Source: Viola odorata
Lineage: Eukaryota > Streptophyta > Magnoliopsida > Malpighiales > Violaceae
Direction of reading: 5' to 3'
Length of the DNA stretch: 64,000 nt
NCBI GenBank assembly: GCA_963691705.1
Contig: OY829542.1
Location: forward strand, 37,434,579-37,498,578
Below the pieces are notes generated by a model that saw nothing but the letters and a program-made list of their open reading frames with translations, had not been told where the DNA came from and did not search any database. A program made the translations under genes and the position numbers. Shown here one piece after another: positions 44,760 through 55,910 of this stretch. Position 1 is the first letter of the stretch, and each line of letters begins with the position of its first letter.

Positions 44760-47110
44760 TACTTATGATCAAGGTTGTTAGAATCGAGATTTTAATTGAA
44801 ATCGAAATGGTTAAGTAAAATCAGAAATGTAAAATCGAAACATAAAATTGTAAGAGTTTACATATTAAAAAAATTATAATACTTTTATGTATATTTAGTT
44901 ATTTACTATTTTATATAAATAATTTGACTAATAATAATCATTAAAGTTTATAAACTATAATTTTATAGTCATCATTGAAAGAGTATGGTCAAAACGATGT
45001 CGTTTTCGTTCGAAAAATAATTCTTTTTGTAAAATTTATACGACTACTAATCAACAATAATAATAATTTCGATTATCATAATACGTAAGCTTTTACGATT
45101 TAACAAACTTGGCCATAACTATACATCAATTTAAGGATTAGTTATTGATTAGTAGTACAATTTTGACGTCACGTTGGTTATTTAATCTTGTGATCATAAC
45201 TATACATCAATTATAAGAAGTACGTGCCTAAATTAGTAGTCTAATGTTAATGTCACATTTATTATTGAATCTAATATCATAACCACTATTGTCAAACTTG
45301 CTAGTTTAACTCGTAAAATGTACGATTTTATGTTTTTACCCCGCCAAAACAAGTCAACTCTTGTACAAACTCAAAACTAGGTGAAATCGAGCTAAATTCT
45401 CGCATCAATTTGATAAAATCTTCCGAGTATAGAAAAATTGCAGATTTTAAAAAAAAAAAGGAAAAACATCTAAAACAACGTCAATTATAAGAAGTATGTG
45501 CCTAAATTAGTAGTCTAATATTAATGTCACATTTATTAATGAATCTAATATCATAACCTCTATTGTCAAACTCGCTAATTTAACTCGTAAAATGTGTGAT
45601 TTTATGTTTTTACCCTGCCAAAACAAGTCAACTCTTGTACAAACTCAAAACTAGGTGAAATCGAGCTAAGTTCTCGCATCAATTTGATATAATCTTATGA
45701 GAATAGAAAAATTGCAGATTTTTTTTTAAAAAAGGAAAAATATCTAAAACAACGCCATTTTGGTCAAAATGGTGTTGTTTATTTGAAACAAAAATGGCGT
45801 TGTTTTGCTTCTAACTCAAAGTTGTGTTGTTTTGGTCAAAACGACGTCGTCTTGCAAAAAAATAATTATTTTTGTAATTTTTTTACAAAAATAATTATTA
45901 TATAATGTTTTTGTAAATAATTTGACTAGTAATCATACAAAGTTTACAAAAATAATTATTATATATATATATGTATGTATATGTATATAAAATTATCATA
46001 ATATGTAAACTCTTGATTTTAACAACCTTGACCATAACTATACATCAACTATAAGGAGTATGTGCCAAAATTATTAGTCTAATTTTAAGGTCACATTTAT
46101 TATTGAATATAACATCATAATCTGTATTGTTAAACTCGCTAGTTAAACTCGTAAAATAGCACGATTTTATATTTTTACCCCCAAAATGAGTCAACTCTTG
46201 TTCAAACTCGAAACCAGCGTGAATTCGATAAATTTTTCCGAGTTGAGAAAAATTGCAGATTTTACAAAAAAAAAAGAAAACATCTAAAACGACGTCATTT
46301 TGGTCAAAACGGTGTTGTTCATTAGAAACAAAAATGATGTTGTTTTGCTTCTAACCCAAAGTTGTGTTGTTTTGGTAAAAACGACGTCATTTTCGCAAAA
46401 ATAATTATTTTTGTAAAATTTGTATGATTAGTAATCAAATTATTTACAAAAAGACTATATATTCTAAGATTAGTTTTTTATTTAGTAGTCTAATTTTAAC
46501 ATCACATTGATTATTTAATCTTGTGATCATAACTATACATAAATTATAAGGAGTATGTGCCTAAATTAATAGTCTAATGTTATTATTGAATCTAATACCA
46601 TAACCTCTATTGTCGAACTCGCTAGTTTAACTCATAAAATCGCACGATTTTATATTTTTACCCCGCCAAAATGAGTCAACTCTTGTACAAACTCGAAACC
46701 AGGTGAAATCGAGCTAAATTCTCCCATCAATTTGATAAATATTCCGAGTTTAGAAAAATTGTAGATTTGACAAATAAAAGGAAAAACATCTAAAATAGCG
46801 TCATTTTGCTCAAAACGATGTTGTTTATTAGAAACAAAAATGACGCGTTGTTTTGGTCAAAACAATGTCATTTTCGCCAATTTTTTTTGTAAAATTTGTA
46901 TGATTACTAATCAAATCATTTACAAAAAGACTATATATATATGCAATTATCATAATATGTAAACTGTAAATTTTAACAACCTTGACCATAACTATACATC
47001 AATTCATGTTGCTTATTTAATCTTGTGATCATAACTATACATCCATTATTAAGGATTACGTATCCAAATTTATAAAATCACATGATTTTATGTTTTTACC
47101 ACACCCACCC
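44760..47110. repeat. AT-rich array with GACGTC-containing blocks
   Basis: A block of about 280 bp starting ATAACTATACATCAATTATA and running through GAGTCAACTCTTGTACAAAC recurs at about 45,190, 45,480, 46,020 and 46,500, with a shorter start at 46,985. Between copies lie short segments rich in AAAACGACGTC and GGTCAAAACGGTGTTGTT. No ORF of interest. A CCCA microsatellite is at 47,102-47,122. Confidence 0.75.
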
Positions 47111-47129
47111 ACCCACCCACCCAACTTAA

Positions 47130-48345
47130 GACAATAGTTGGTGCCCAACGTTTACCTCTTTATTTATTTCAGTACCAAACGTTTCATTTTGTTCATTTTG
47201 GTGCTTAACATTTATTATGTTTGTTCGTTTCACACCATTCCGTTAAAAAATATTAATGGGAAGACAAACGCCGTTAAGTCAACCCCACCTATCATAAATG
47301 CGTTAGTTTTTTTTCTTTTTTCTTTTTTTTCATTATCTCATTTTTTCTCATAATTAATGAAGTTCATAGTTATAAAATAATTTTAGAATTAGAATTTAAA
47401 AGGAAGTGATATATTTTAACAAATAAATTTCCTGAAAACATTTAATATCATTAATTTGTTAGCTTGAATTAAAAACCTAATAAATTTCATAATTATAAAA
47501 TAATTTTAGAATTAGAATTTAAAAGAAAGTGTCATATAGTAGTTTAACAAATAAATTTCCTGAAAATAATCATTAATTTATTAGCTTGAATTAAAACTTA
47601 ATATGACCAAAAAAAGAAGAAGCCTAATTAATCTAATGTACTTCAATCATCCTCTTCTCCACCACTATTACCAAAATAAAATTCTAAAGAGTAATGCTAT
47701 GGAGCACACCGAGATAGCACACTAGGCTAATCGTGCTTGTGCCACGTCAAATGAAAATTATAAAAATGCCATTGATTGGCTTGGTGTGCTATCTCGGTGT
47801 GCTCCGTAGCATTACTCAATTCTAAAACCAACAGTAGGCCCCAAAAGATGGTGTCCATGTCGCTGGAGCCGAGGCGGCAGAGAAGGGCAAAGTAGGCGTA
47901 GTCAGATGAGGAGTGGTGTGGTTTTACAGAGGTTAGATCGAGAGAAAAGGAGGATGGCGGCGTCTGCGACGATTGGTGGAGGAGGTCGAGGGAGGAGAGG
48001 CAGCTGCAGCAACTGTCGTCTTCTTCGTCTCTCCATCACCGACGAACTTAAAACTTTAATCCGACCATCACCGCAGATCCAGATCGGCGTTGTTGATCTC
48101 CTCTAATTCCCTCGTCTAACCAGATCCTGCACCGCTGTGGTCGTTCACTCTCCCGACGACTGCACTAACTCATTTCCAACATCCCAACCTTTATTTTGTT
48201 GTTTTTGTTGCGTTTGTTATTGTGTTAAAAAAAAACATGCCATTTGTCTCCTCGTTAATATTTGTTGACAGAATGATGTGAAACAAATAAATGGATCTAA
48301 CGTTGGGTATCAAAATAAATAAAATAAAACATTTGGTAGGCCCCG
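47130..48345. mobile_element. long-TIR non-autonomous DNA transposon (candidate)
   Basis: The left arm (about 47,170-47,260, ACCAAACGTTTCATTTTG and GTTCGTTTCACACCATTC) is matched in reverse by the right arm (about 48,245-48,345, TACCAAATGTTTTATTTT and TTTGTTTCACATCATTCTGT). The interior has an unrelated GC-rich segment (47,830-48,180) with short arginine-rich frames I do not recognise, plus a nested MITE. The exact ends and target duplication are uncertain. The layout resembles an element that picked up gene sequence. Confidence 0.5.
47689..47817. mobile_element. 129-bp MITE with 9-bp target duplication
   Basis: Ends GAGTAATGCTATGGAGCACA and, reversed, GAGTAATGCTACGGAGCACA pair over about 36 of 40 bp. 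It is flanked by AATTCTAAA at 47,680-47,688 and 47,818-47,826. A 9-bp duplication suggests mobilisation by a Mutator-type transposase. Confidence 0.9.
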
Positions 48346-48810
48346 CCCCCCCTCCCCATGAGTTAACTCGTGTACAAACTCGAAATATATGTAGTCAATT
48401 TATATTTAACTGATCAAGCTTTTTATATATTGTAGTTTGACTAGTTAGTGCATACAATTTTTATGACGTAAGGCCATGGGTTCGATCCTAGTATTGTAAT
48501 GATAAATTAATAATATAACTAATTTTATAAAATAAATAAAAGGATAAAGTTTGGGTCACTCCAAGTCAACTGATTCCAAAATGTGCGGTTAATAAGTGTA
48601 ATTTAGCTTCTAAAAAGTTACATTAAATAATATGAAAGACTTATATTTGTATAAAAGAAAAAAATTAGCATATTGTAAGTAAATATATTTGATGTTTTGT
48701 TTTCCTAACATGGTTATTGTACTCATTTTATATTAGTGTCCATAAAAAATAATAGAAAAAATTAAAACTTACACAAAACTTACAACTTACACAAATATAA
48801 CTGTTTCATA
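48346..48810. other. AT-rich flank with a possible SINE-like B box
   Basis: GGTTCGATCC at 48,479-48,488 fits a polymerase III B box; the A box is weak. A related AT-rich block without the B box occurs at about 55,990-56,150, on the other side of the mariner element. No gene seen. Confidence 0.35.
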
Positions 48811-48910
48811 CTCCCTCCGGTGCAAAATAAACGACGTTCTAGGTGTTTGCAGTCGGATTAAGAAAATGATTGGTTTACAGAAAACGAAGCAAATTTTGAC
48901 ATTTGTACCC

Positions 48911-49660
48911 CTACTATCTAAGCCTATTTTCGAAATTACCATGGCTTATTACCACGGATTATGGCTTCAATAGCATGGCTTCTTGTATTGGGCCAAGTAT
49001 GGCATCGACTGGGTTGGGTTCGAATCCAAGTCGGGCTTGGCAGAAACGGCGTCTCTTGAAGAATGAATTCAAGTCATCGACTCCAATTCTTCACATTCCC
49101 GCCATTCCCCAAGACAGAGTCCTTCACCATTTCCCCCTAAATTTTGGGTAGTACTTTTGATATTATTTGAAAGTTGTGAAAATTTCCCCTAAAACTTGGG
49201 CAGTACTTGTGATTGTATATGGAGCAAGCAATTTTTTTAGAGTAGTAGAAAGCTTTTCATCCCTGTCTCTGTTTGCTCTCCCAAACTACTATCCAAGCCT
49301 ATTTTCGAAATTACCATGGCTTATTACCACGGATTATGGCTTCAATAGCATGGCTTCTTGTATTGGGCCAAGTATGGCATCGACTGGGCTGGGTTCGAAT
49401 CCAAGTCGGGCTTGGCAGAAACGACGTCGCTTGAAGAATGAATTCAAGTCATCGGCTCCAATTCTTCACATTCCCGCCATTCCCCAAGACATAGTCCTTC
49501 ACCACTTCCCCCTAAATTTTGGGTAGTACTTTTGATATCATTTGAAAGTTGTGAAAATTTCCCCTAAAATTTGGGCAGTACTTATGATTGTATATGGAGC
49601 AAGCAATTTTTTTAGAGTAGTAGAAAACTTTTCATCCCTGTCTCTGTTTGCTCTCCCAAA
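48911..49660. repeat. 375-bp tandem duplication in the mariner 5' region
   Basis: 48,911-49,285 and 49,286-49,660 are nearly identical with an exact 375-bp shift. Each unit has a short frame containing MASCIGPSMASTGLGSNPSR. It lies between the left TIR and the transposase start, so it duplicates leader or promoter sequence. Confidence 0.95.
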
Positions 49661-49697
49661 CCCTAACCCCTATTTCGGCGACGGTTCCATAGAAACA

Positions 49698-52600
49698 ATG
49701 GAGGACGGTGATTTTTACCCTTTCTTTAACCTAGCCGGCAACTCTTCTATACCTCAGTATATGTAAAACATAAGCCAGTGCCACAACAACCAAACTTCTT
49801 TAGAGGACACAATGGACGAGTCAGTGGAGCCCCAGAATTCACAAGCTGGAGAGCTTGATGATATTACAGACTTGAACTTCGACACACAGTCGCAAAGTGG
49901 TGATGAAGGTATTTCATCTTTCACAGAAAATGAAATTGTTTGTGTATGACTAATAAAGTATTCTAATTTAATTTTGCTAATTCTGTTAATTTTGTGTGTT
50001 ATAGGTCAACATTTAGCGAAGAAACAGCGGAAGGAGTTAACTGGTGATGATAGGGTAGCGGCGTATGAGTTGTTGTTGTAGAAGAGTAAGAATGGGAAGC
50101 TTCTAAAGGGGACAACAACTGAGGTATCTTGAGCCTTCAACATACCAATTCGGTCTGTCCAGCGGTTATGAAAAAGGGGGAAAGAGTCTGGGAATCACAA
50201 CGTTTCCCTCAGTAGAGTCAAGAATTCTGGGAGGAAAAGGATTCAGATTGATCGAGAGACGATCCGCGATATTCCTCTCTGGAATAGGACCACTCAGAGG
50301 GATCTCTCTTTTGCATTGGGAGTGTCTAGGCGAAGTGTGACATCGTTGTTGAAGGGTGGAGAAATCAGGCGACATTCGAATGCCACAAAACCTATTTTGA
50401 TAGAGGCTAATCGACAATAATGAATTAAGCATTGTCTCTCAACGATTGATCCGTCCTCAACCCCTACTGATCAGACCTTCCAACATAAGACCAATGTGGT
50501 GCACATCGACGAGAAGTGGTTCCAAATGACAAAGAGACCCAAACTTATTACTTATTAACAAACGAGGATGACCCAGTAAGGAAAATTAAAAGCTCTAACT
50601 TTATGCCAAAGATTATATTTCTAGCAGCTGTAGCTAGGCCTAGGTATGGTTATGATGGTATTTGCATATTTGATGAAAAAATAGGAATATTTTCTTTAGT
50701 TCATGAAGTTTTTGCTGTTAGGTCTAGTGTAAATAGATTGGCAGGTTCATTGGAACTAAAGGCAATTGAAAAGATAGACAGGGAAGTGATTAATATGATT
50801 TTACCTGCCATTATGGACAAATGGCCTAGAGACAACATTGAAGATCCAATCATAATCCAACAGGACAATGCCAAAACACACATCCTGCCTGATGATTTAG
50901 AATTTTGTTTGGTAGTGATAGCACGTTTCATGGTCATGATTTTACCTTCTTTTCTAGCCCTTTCGGGGGTTTGATTCCGCTATTTGACCCTTATTCCAAT
51001 CTTTATTGCAGATCAACGTCAATAGAAGGAAAATATCAAAAAGAAGAGTTTTTGGAGTATTTCTGAGGATTTCAAGTTTCAAGGCCTAGAAGATCAGAAT
51101 GTCGTCGAGCCCTCAAAAGCTAACCAGACCAGTGAGCAGTCTCTCGCCCACGATATCTCTGCAAAGCCAAAGAGACGAATCTCCAAAGATTCTCACGGGA
51201 TTCCTTGCATATCTAGAAGATTCTACAATATTCCAACACGCTCCATGTGCTGCCACCCTCTCCCCTTAGCTGGAATTTGTCTTTTTGTAATTCCTTAGCT
51301 GGAATTTGTCTTCTTGTGGGCTAGACACTATATAAGCCTCTAGTTTTAGGGTTTGAGGATACATCACATCTTGTAAATATTTTTCCACTTTCTTCTTTTG
51401 GGAGCCACCTACTTTTCTCTCCTCCCTCTTTTGGGTGGTGGCTGAGGCATCCATTTCCAGCAGCCATTGAACTTAACCGGAGCTTTGCTCCGGCCGGTAA
51501 CATTTCTTGTTCTTCTTCTGTTATGCAATCTTTCTTTTCCTATTTTGTTTGTATGTTTTGTGGTATGAGTAGCTAGATTCTCCCTTCTTAGCAGAGGTAT
51601 TTTGAGGGTTGCATGGGTAGTTAAGAGGCCTAAATGTGTTTAATATATTCTTATTGTTGTATTCGATTGTTTATCGGTTTCTTGTTAATTCGTCTAGGGC
51701 CAGATTAGTAGTCTGGCCAACAAATTTCTAGACCTAGATGATTACTGTCATTCTCTTGGTTATAACTGACGTGAATCCTTGAGATAATAGTAGACACCTA
51801 GGGGAGACAATGCGAGAGGTCTTCATCTAGGGGTAAACAACCGATTAGGGTATGTGATACGAGTCTGACAAGCTGAGCTATCACGCCCTAGATCTGTCTT
51901 ACCTCCCCTTCATGGGCGTTCTAAGTATGACCTCCCCACATTCATACCTGGGAGGATGGCGGAAGGTCAAGGTCACCTCATATGTGGAAACGGGGGGTGG
52001 CTTTTATCTAAGAAGGTAAGTAGGGGATGCAGTGTGGAAACGCGATCCCTATAGCATGTCTATGACATAGGAATAGAATATTTTTGCGCCGATGATTATC
52101 TAGCCCTCGAGGTCATAGATGTTTTCATGCCCTCGACGCAACCCGAGAATGTCCTTTGCTAAGATCTCTTCTCTTCTGATTTTATTTCTTTAATCTCTTC
52201 TCTTTTGACTTTATTTCTTTATTTGATTTCCGTTTGCATGTCGTGCCCTTGATGTCTGTTTGTATGTCCTGCCCCTGATTGTATTTTGCTTTCGTGTCCT
52301 TGATTTCTGTTTATATTAACTGTCTTGTTAGCAACCATCTTTATCTTAGTTAACTAGATTGACCAACCAAACCCCCCCCCCCCCCCCCCATTGTTTCTTT
52401 TATTGTTTTACTTTATATCTGGTCTTGTCTAGTGTATGTCTTCACCTTTCTCTGTGGATCGAACCTCTTGCCACTGTCTTCAATCCTTTTTTGTTGCATG
52501 TGATAAGTTGTAATTATTTGATCGTGCCCTCGACAAGCACGTCATCAGGCAGCTAGCTTATTAGGATTGAATGTTACACTGCTATTTTAACCACTCAATT

Positions 52601-52917
52601 CCCCTGATCTTGATGTCCTAGACTTTGGCTTCTTTAGGGCAATACAATCTCTGCAGGATAAGGAATGTGCTAGTTCTGTGATCCAATTTGTTGCAGTTGT
52701 AGATAAGTGTTTTCATGAGTTTTCTGATAGGAAATGTAATTACATATTTCTCACCCTCCAGTCCTGTATGGTAGAAATTCTTAAAATTCTTGGATCCAAC
52801 ACGTATAAAATCCCTCACATGAGTAAGAAGTGTTTGGAAAGGCAAGGACTGCTTCTAGCAAGCCTGTCATGTAACCCTCTAATCATTGAAATAGCCAGGG
52901 CCAATCTTCTCCCATAA
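49698..52917 (+). pseudogene. mariner transposase (DD39D type), split by a solo LTR
   Basis: The start ATG at 49,698 (MEDGDFYPFF) is followed by an early TAA, an acidic leader with DITDLNFDTQ, and an intron near 49,909-50,004. A helix-turn-helix DNA-binding region comes next (KQRKELTGDDRVAAYELL and later QRDLSFALGVSRRSV). The first catalytic aspartate is in VHIDEKWF near 50,510, directly before a frameshift. The second is in IIQQDNAKTHI near 50,870. The LTR at 50,916-52,547 interrupts next. The third aspartate is in NSPDLDVLDFGFF near 52,610, and the frame ends at a TAA at 52,915-52,917. Multiple stops make it dead. Three bases after the stop is a GTAAGT donor, as in copy 1. Confidence 0.88.
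50916..52547 (+). repeat. solo LTR, 1,632 bp, inside the mariner transposase
   Basis: It starts TGATAGCACG and ends GTCATCA. It is flanked by GGTAG (50,911-50,915) and GGCAG (52,548-52,552), a 5-bp duplication with one change. Mariner coding sequence resumes exactly at the right edge when compared with copy 1. It has a TATA-like TATATAAG at 51,329-51,336, a hairpin CCGGAGC-TTT-GCTCCGG at 51,477-51,493 and an 18-base C run at 52,372-52,389. No internal region is present. A second copy starts at 63,580. The parent family is not identified. Confidence 0.85.
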
Positions 52918-53701
52918 AATGTAAGTACTCCAACTAAATTACTCTGTTTCTGTTCTTATGTGATTATGGATTTCTTGTGATTAATTTTCCATTTCATGCT
53001 TCCATTATTGCATGAGGAGATCACCAAGTACATTTGGACTACTTTGGAATTGAATTTTTTGTTATATATGCAGTTATCATTGGAGGATATTTTTCTTGTT
53101 GTATATTGAATGATGAATATGTAGATCCACTTTTGTTAGTGCATATGCATTGATCAATACAAATCATTATTTTGGGCAGTAGTTAATATATAGGTGAACA
53201 CTTGCTCTGTTGCTTTTAGAGTATTGAGTTGTAAAATGTGTAGATTAAATCAGGAGTTCAATGCTTATTGGATGCATGTTTTCAATGCTATCTCTGATTT
53301 GTTGATGCTTCATAGAGTTGTCTATCTGTGCTGGGAATCTACTATGACTATTGACTGCTTTATGAGCATCTTGGTGCAGCATCTTCATACAGATAGGTGC
53401 TAACGCGTGGTTGCTTAGGTGTTAGGTTAGGTTTTGACTCAGGAGTTATATCTTGGCATTATAACTGCCACCACACGTTCCTCCTTCACATTTTGTACAC
53501 CAATAGGAGTCTAAGTTTGGTAACCCCTTCAACTTCCGAAACTGACAATGCTTCAGATCCTTACAACCCTAATTATCCCCTATAAATGTGCATCGTCTCC
53601 CTTCATAACTTTCAACTGCGTCTCATACTCTACTGCCTCATCTACACCTCTTTCCAGTTTTCTTTACATATTTGTTTCCTGTGTATGCAGTGTCCACCCT
53701 A

Positions 53702-54019
53702 ATGAATCCTACTGAGAAGTAGCAAGAAATGATCCAATTTGTGACTGAGATTGAGGGCCACTTTATTGATGACCAGGCACATCTTGAGCATAGGGTCTTG
53801 CAAACATAAGATGACATCCTCTGACTGGAGAGGAGGGTTGGTACATTGCGCTTGAAGAAGGCTGGGATTTACGTTATGGGTGATGATGATGAGGAAGTTA
53901 TTGAAGCAATTGACTGCATTGGTGACTGCCTCACCCACTTGACTATAACCATTTCTCATCTTAAGCATAAGAAGGATGTACTGCATATGGCTCTTAGGGC
54001 TATCAATTCTGCCAGTTAA
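53702..54019 (+). pseudogene. mariner-associated second ORF (ORF2), copy 2
   Basis: Starts at an ATG at 53,702 (MNPTEK) and stays in one frame for 106 codons to a TAA at 54,017-54,019, with internal stops at codon 7 (TAG) and two more in the middle (TAA, TGA). Conserved parts with copy 1 are MNPxEK, the following FV/EI stretch, and AIDCIGDCLTH. It lies just after an acceptor (TGTATGCAG, ending 53,690) that pairs with the donor at 52,921 behind the transposase stop, giving a 770-nt intron; copy 1 has 765 nt. Function unknown. Confidence 0.5.
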
Positions 54020-55132
54020 GAGCTTCATTCGTTTGGGCAGGCTCTGCCTAGCATGCCCAATATTTAAGTGTATGTTTTTTTAAGTTGTAGTTGTTGCTGT
54101 TGAATGCCTTATTATATGTTTCAATGAATTATCAGTTCCTCTAATGAAAACTATGTTTAAGTTTGTTCAACTATACCAGCATGCTTTCAATACCATTATA
54201 TTTTTTTTACTGGTTGTTTACATTCCATCAATAATGTCTGCAAACGAAGGCACATATCAATATACTTCATTATTTATAAACAATCCTAGAACACACATAT
54301 TGCGCATGTTGTTTATATGTAACCAGACAACAATCAACATAATTCCCTGTCTATGCACAGTCTAAAAATTGTGTTGTGATGGTTGTTTATGTTCAAGAAA
54401 TACTGTATACAAACCAAACTAATAAAGGAAACTGTAAAACTGGAATAGAGAATATTGCCAATTCACATCAATGTCAAAATTAGTGTATACACCATCAACT
54501 CTCAATTCACAGTGGAGTCCAAAGTGCTATATGTGGAACATGGAACAGGGAAGCAGTCCCACTGGATAAAATGGCTCAAATAATGACCCCTGTTCCTGTA
54601 ATTAAACCATTTGTATACCCCTCAGCGAATGACACAAACCAAACATACAAAATTGTGCAGATTGTTTATGGGTAGACATTACTATCTAAAAACCAATCCA
54701 CCCCAACCAAAATCCCTGTCTTTGCACATTCCAAGCACACTGTTGTGATGGTTGTTTATATTCAAGCAACAATGTCCACAAAACAAAACCAATAATGGAA
54801 AGGTGATAAAACTAAGTCAGAGAGTAGTGCAAATTCACATTAAGGAATGGATTTATGAATAAATGACACAACCGAAACATTCCATTCAAAAAATCCAATC
54901 CCCACAGTGGGAAGCCAATGAGATAGCTAAAGGAAATTCATTCCTTTTTTAAAAACAGTACATGATGAGTTACAAGTTGAACACCATGGGTTGCAAAACT
55001 GCCCACCCTAAATTCAACAACATTTTATGTACAACAAACACCCTAATTCTCAATAGAAAGCAGGGAAAAGTATACGCAACATTTGAATGAAGCTCTCTTC
55101 ACAGAAAAAGGTCGTTCTTACGGCAAACATAC
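54020..55132. other. mariner interior with duplicated AT-rich block
   Basis: The stretch around 54,341-54,480 (TGTTGTGATGGTTGTTTAT) recurs about 367 bp later at 54,710-54,850. No gene recognised on either strand. Confidence 0.5.
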
Positions 55133-55595
55133 CTCGAATGGGCAACTTATTAAGGTCGAAATCTTTGTCCATATTGACTTCTGTTGTACGCACAACATCC
55201 CTAGTTGCAGGTAGATTTAAATCAGGAAGAAGAATTTTTTTTTTTGGAGTAGATTCACCTCACACGCTAGATAGTTGTGGCCCATGATGGAAACCTAGAA
55301 TCCCATCTGCTTCACTGGTGAGAGAGCATAGTACTTCATCCGCTTCATGAACAATCAAGCATAGTGCATCATCTTCCTCATACGCAGCGGCCATTTCTTT
55401 AGCTACGATGTCTTCTTGCCTATCATAGGTATCTTCCACAATGAAATCCATTTCACATACTAAATCTGCCGCCCCGTCGACATCATCTTCAAACCCTTCC
55501 ACTCCAATTGAATCCGGTACAAAAATTTGCCCCAAATCATCAAATTGAACACAACTGTCAACCTGTGAATCATCCCAGTAATCAACGCCCTCCAT
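55133..55595 (-). pseudogene. opposite-end ORF of the mariner element, with DLN-x-x-P motifs
   Basis: Starts at an ATG (reverse of 55,593-55,595, MEGVDYWDDSQVDSCVQF) and runs inward from the right TIR. It is very acidic. A single TGA occurs at 55,260-55,262. The same frame then continues with TPKKKILLPDLNLPATRD and DKDFDLNKLPIRG to a splice donor (GTATGT, reverse of 55,127-55,132). Two DLN-x-x-P motifs resemble EAR repression motifs, and KKK could be part of a nuclear signal. A relative sits in the same position at 63,014-63,235 in another element. It may be an accessory gene or the first exon of a second mariner-type transposase, since the known transposase leader also has an acidic start and a DLN motif. 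Confidence 0.5.
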
Positions 55596-55910
55596 TTGGA
55601 AAAGTAGAAGTAGAAAACCCTAATTTTGCTCTAATTTAAAGTGAAATTAACGAATTGAGAGTGGTGTTTACCGAATTATTGGTGGTATTAATAGGAAAAT
55701 ATCTACCGTCCCCCCCCCCAATTTTATTTTCAAACGACACCAATAGGTAACGACGTGATTGTTGAGCCAAGCCGAAGCCGCCGCCGTCGTCGACACCAAG
55801 CGATAGCGGGGGCATCGCCGTCTTCTCCAACTTGGGATGCCGAGAACGACATTTATTCTGGGATTGATTTTGGAGGCTAGAACGTCATTTAATACGAACC
55901 AGAGGGAGTA

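Larger units (their letters stand above)
48811..55908 (+). mobile_element. mariner-like element, complete ends, 7.1 kb
   Basis: The left TIR begins CTCCCTCCGGTGCAAAATAA and continues to GACGTTCTAG. The right TIR, reversed, begins CTCCCTCTGGTTCGTATTAA and continues to GACGTTCTAG. Flanking TA is at 48,809-48,810 and 55,909-55,910. It contains a 375-bp duplication, a transposase pseudogene, a nested solo LTR of 1,632 bp, ORF2, a duplicated AT-rich block and an ORF on the minus strand next to the right TIR. Without the LTR it is about 5.5 kb, large for a mariner-like element. Confidence 0.9.

Noticed and set aside
44760..47110. A coding locus with cAMP-response-type elements
   Set aside because: GACGTC motifs recur as part of a repeat array with no gene nearby; calling them response elements would be overreach.
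54144..54365. 73-codon ORF in the mariner interior
   Set aside because: It is in AT-rich sequence with a diverged duplicate that is not open in the same frame; no family resemblance.
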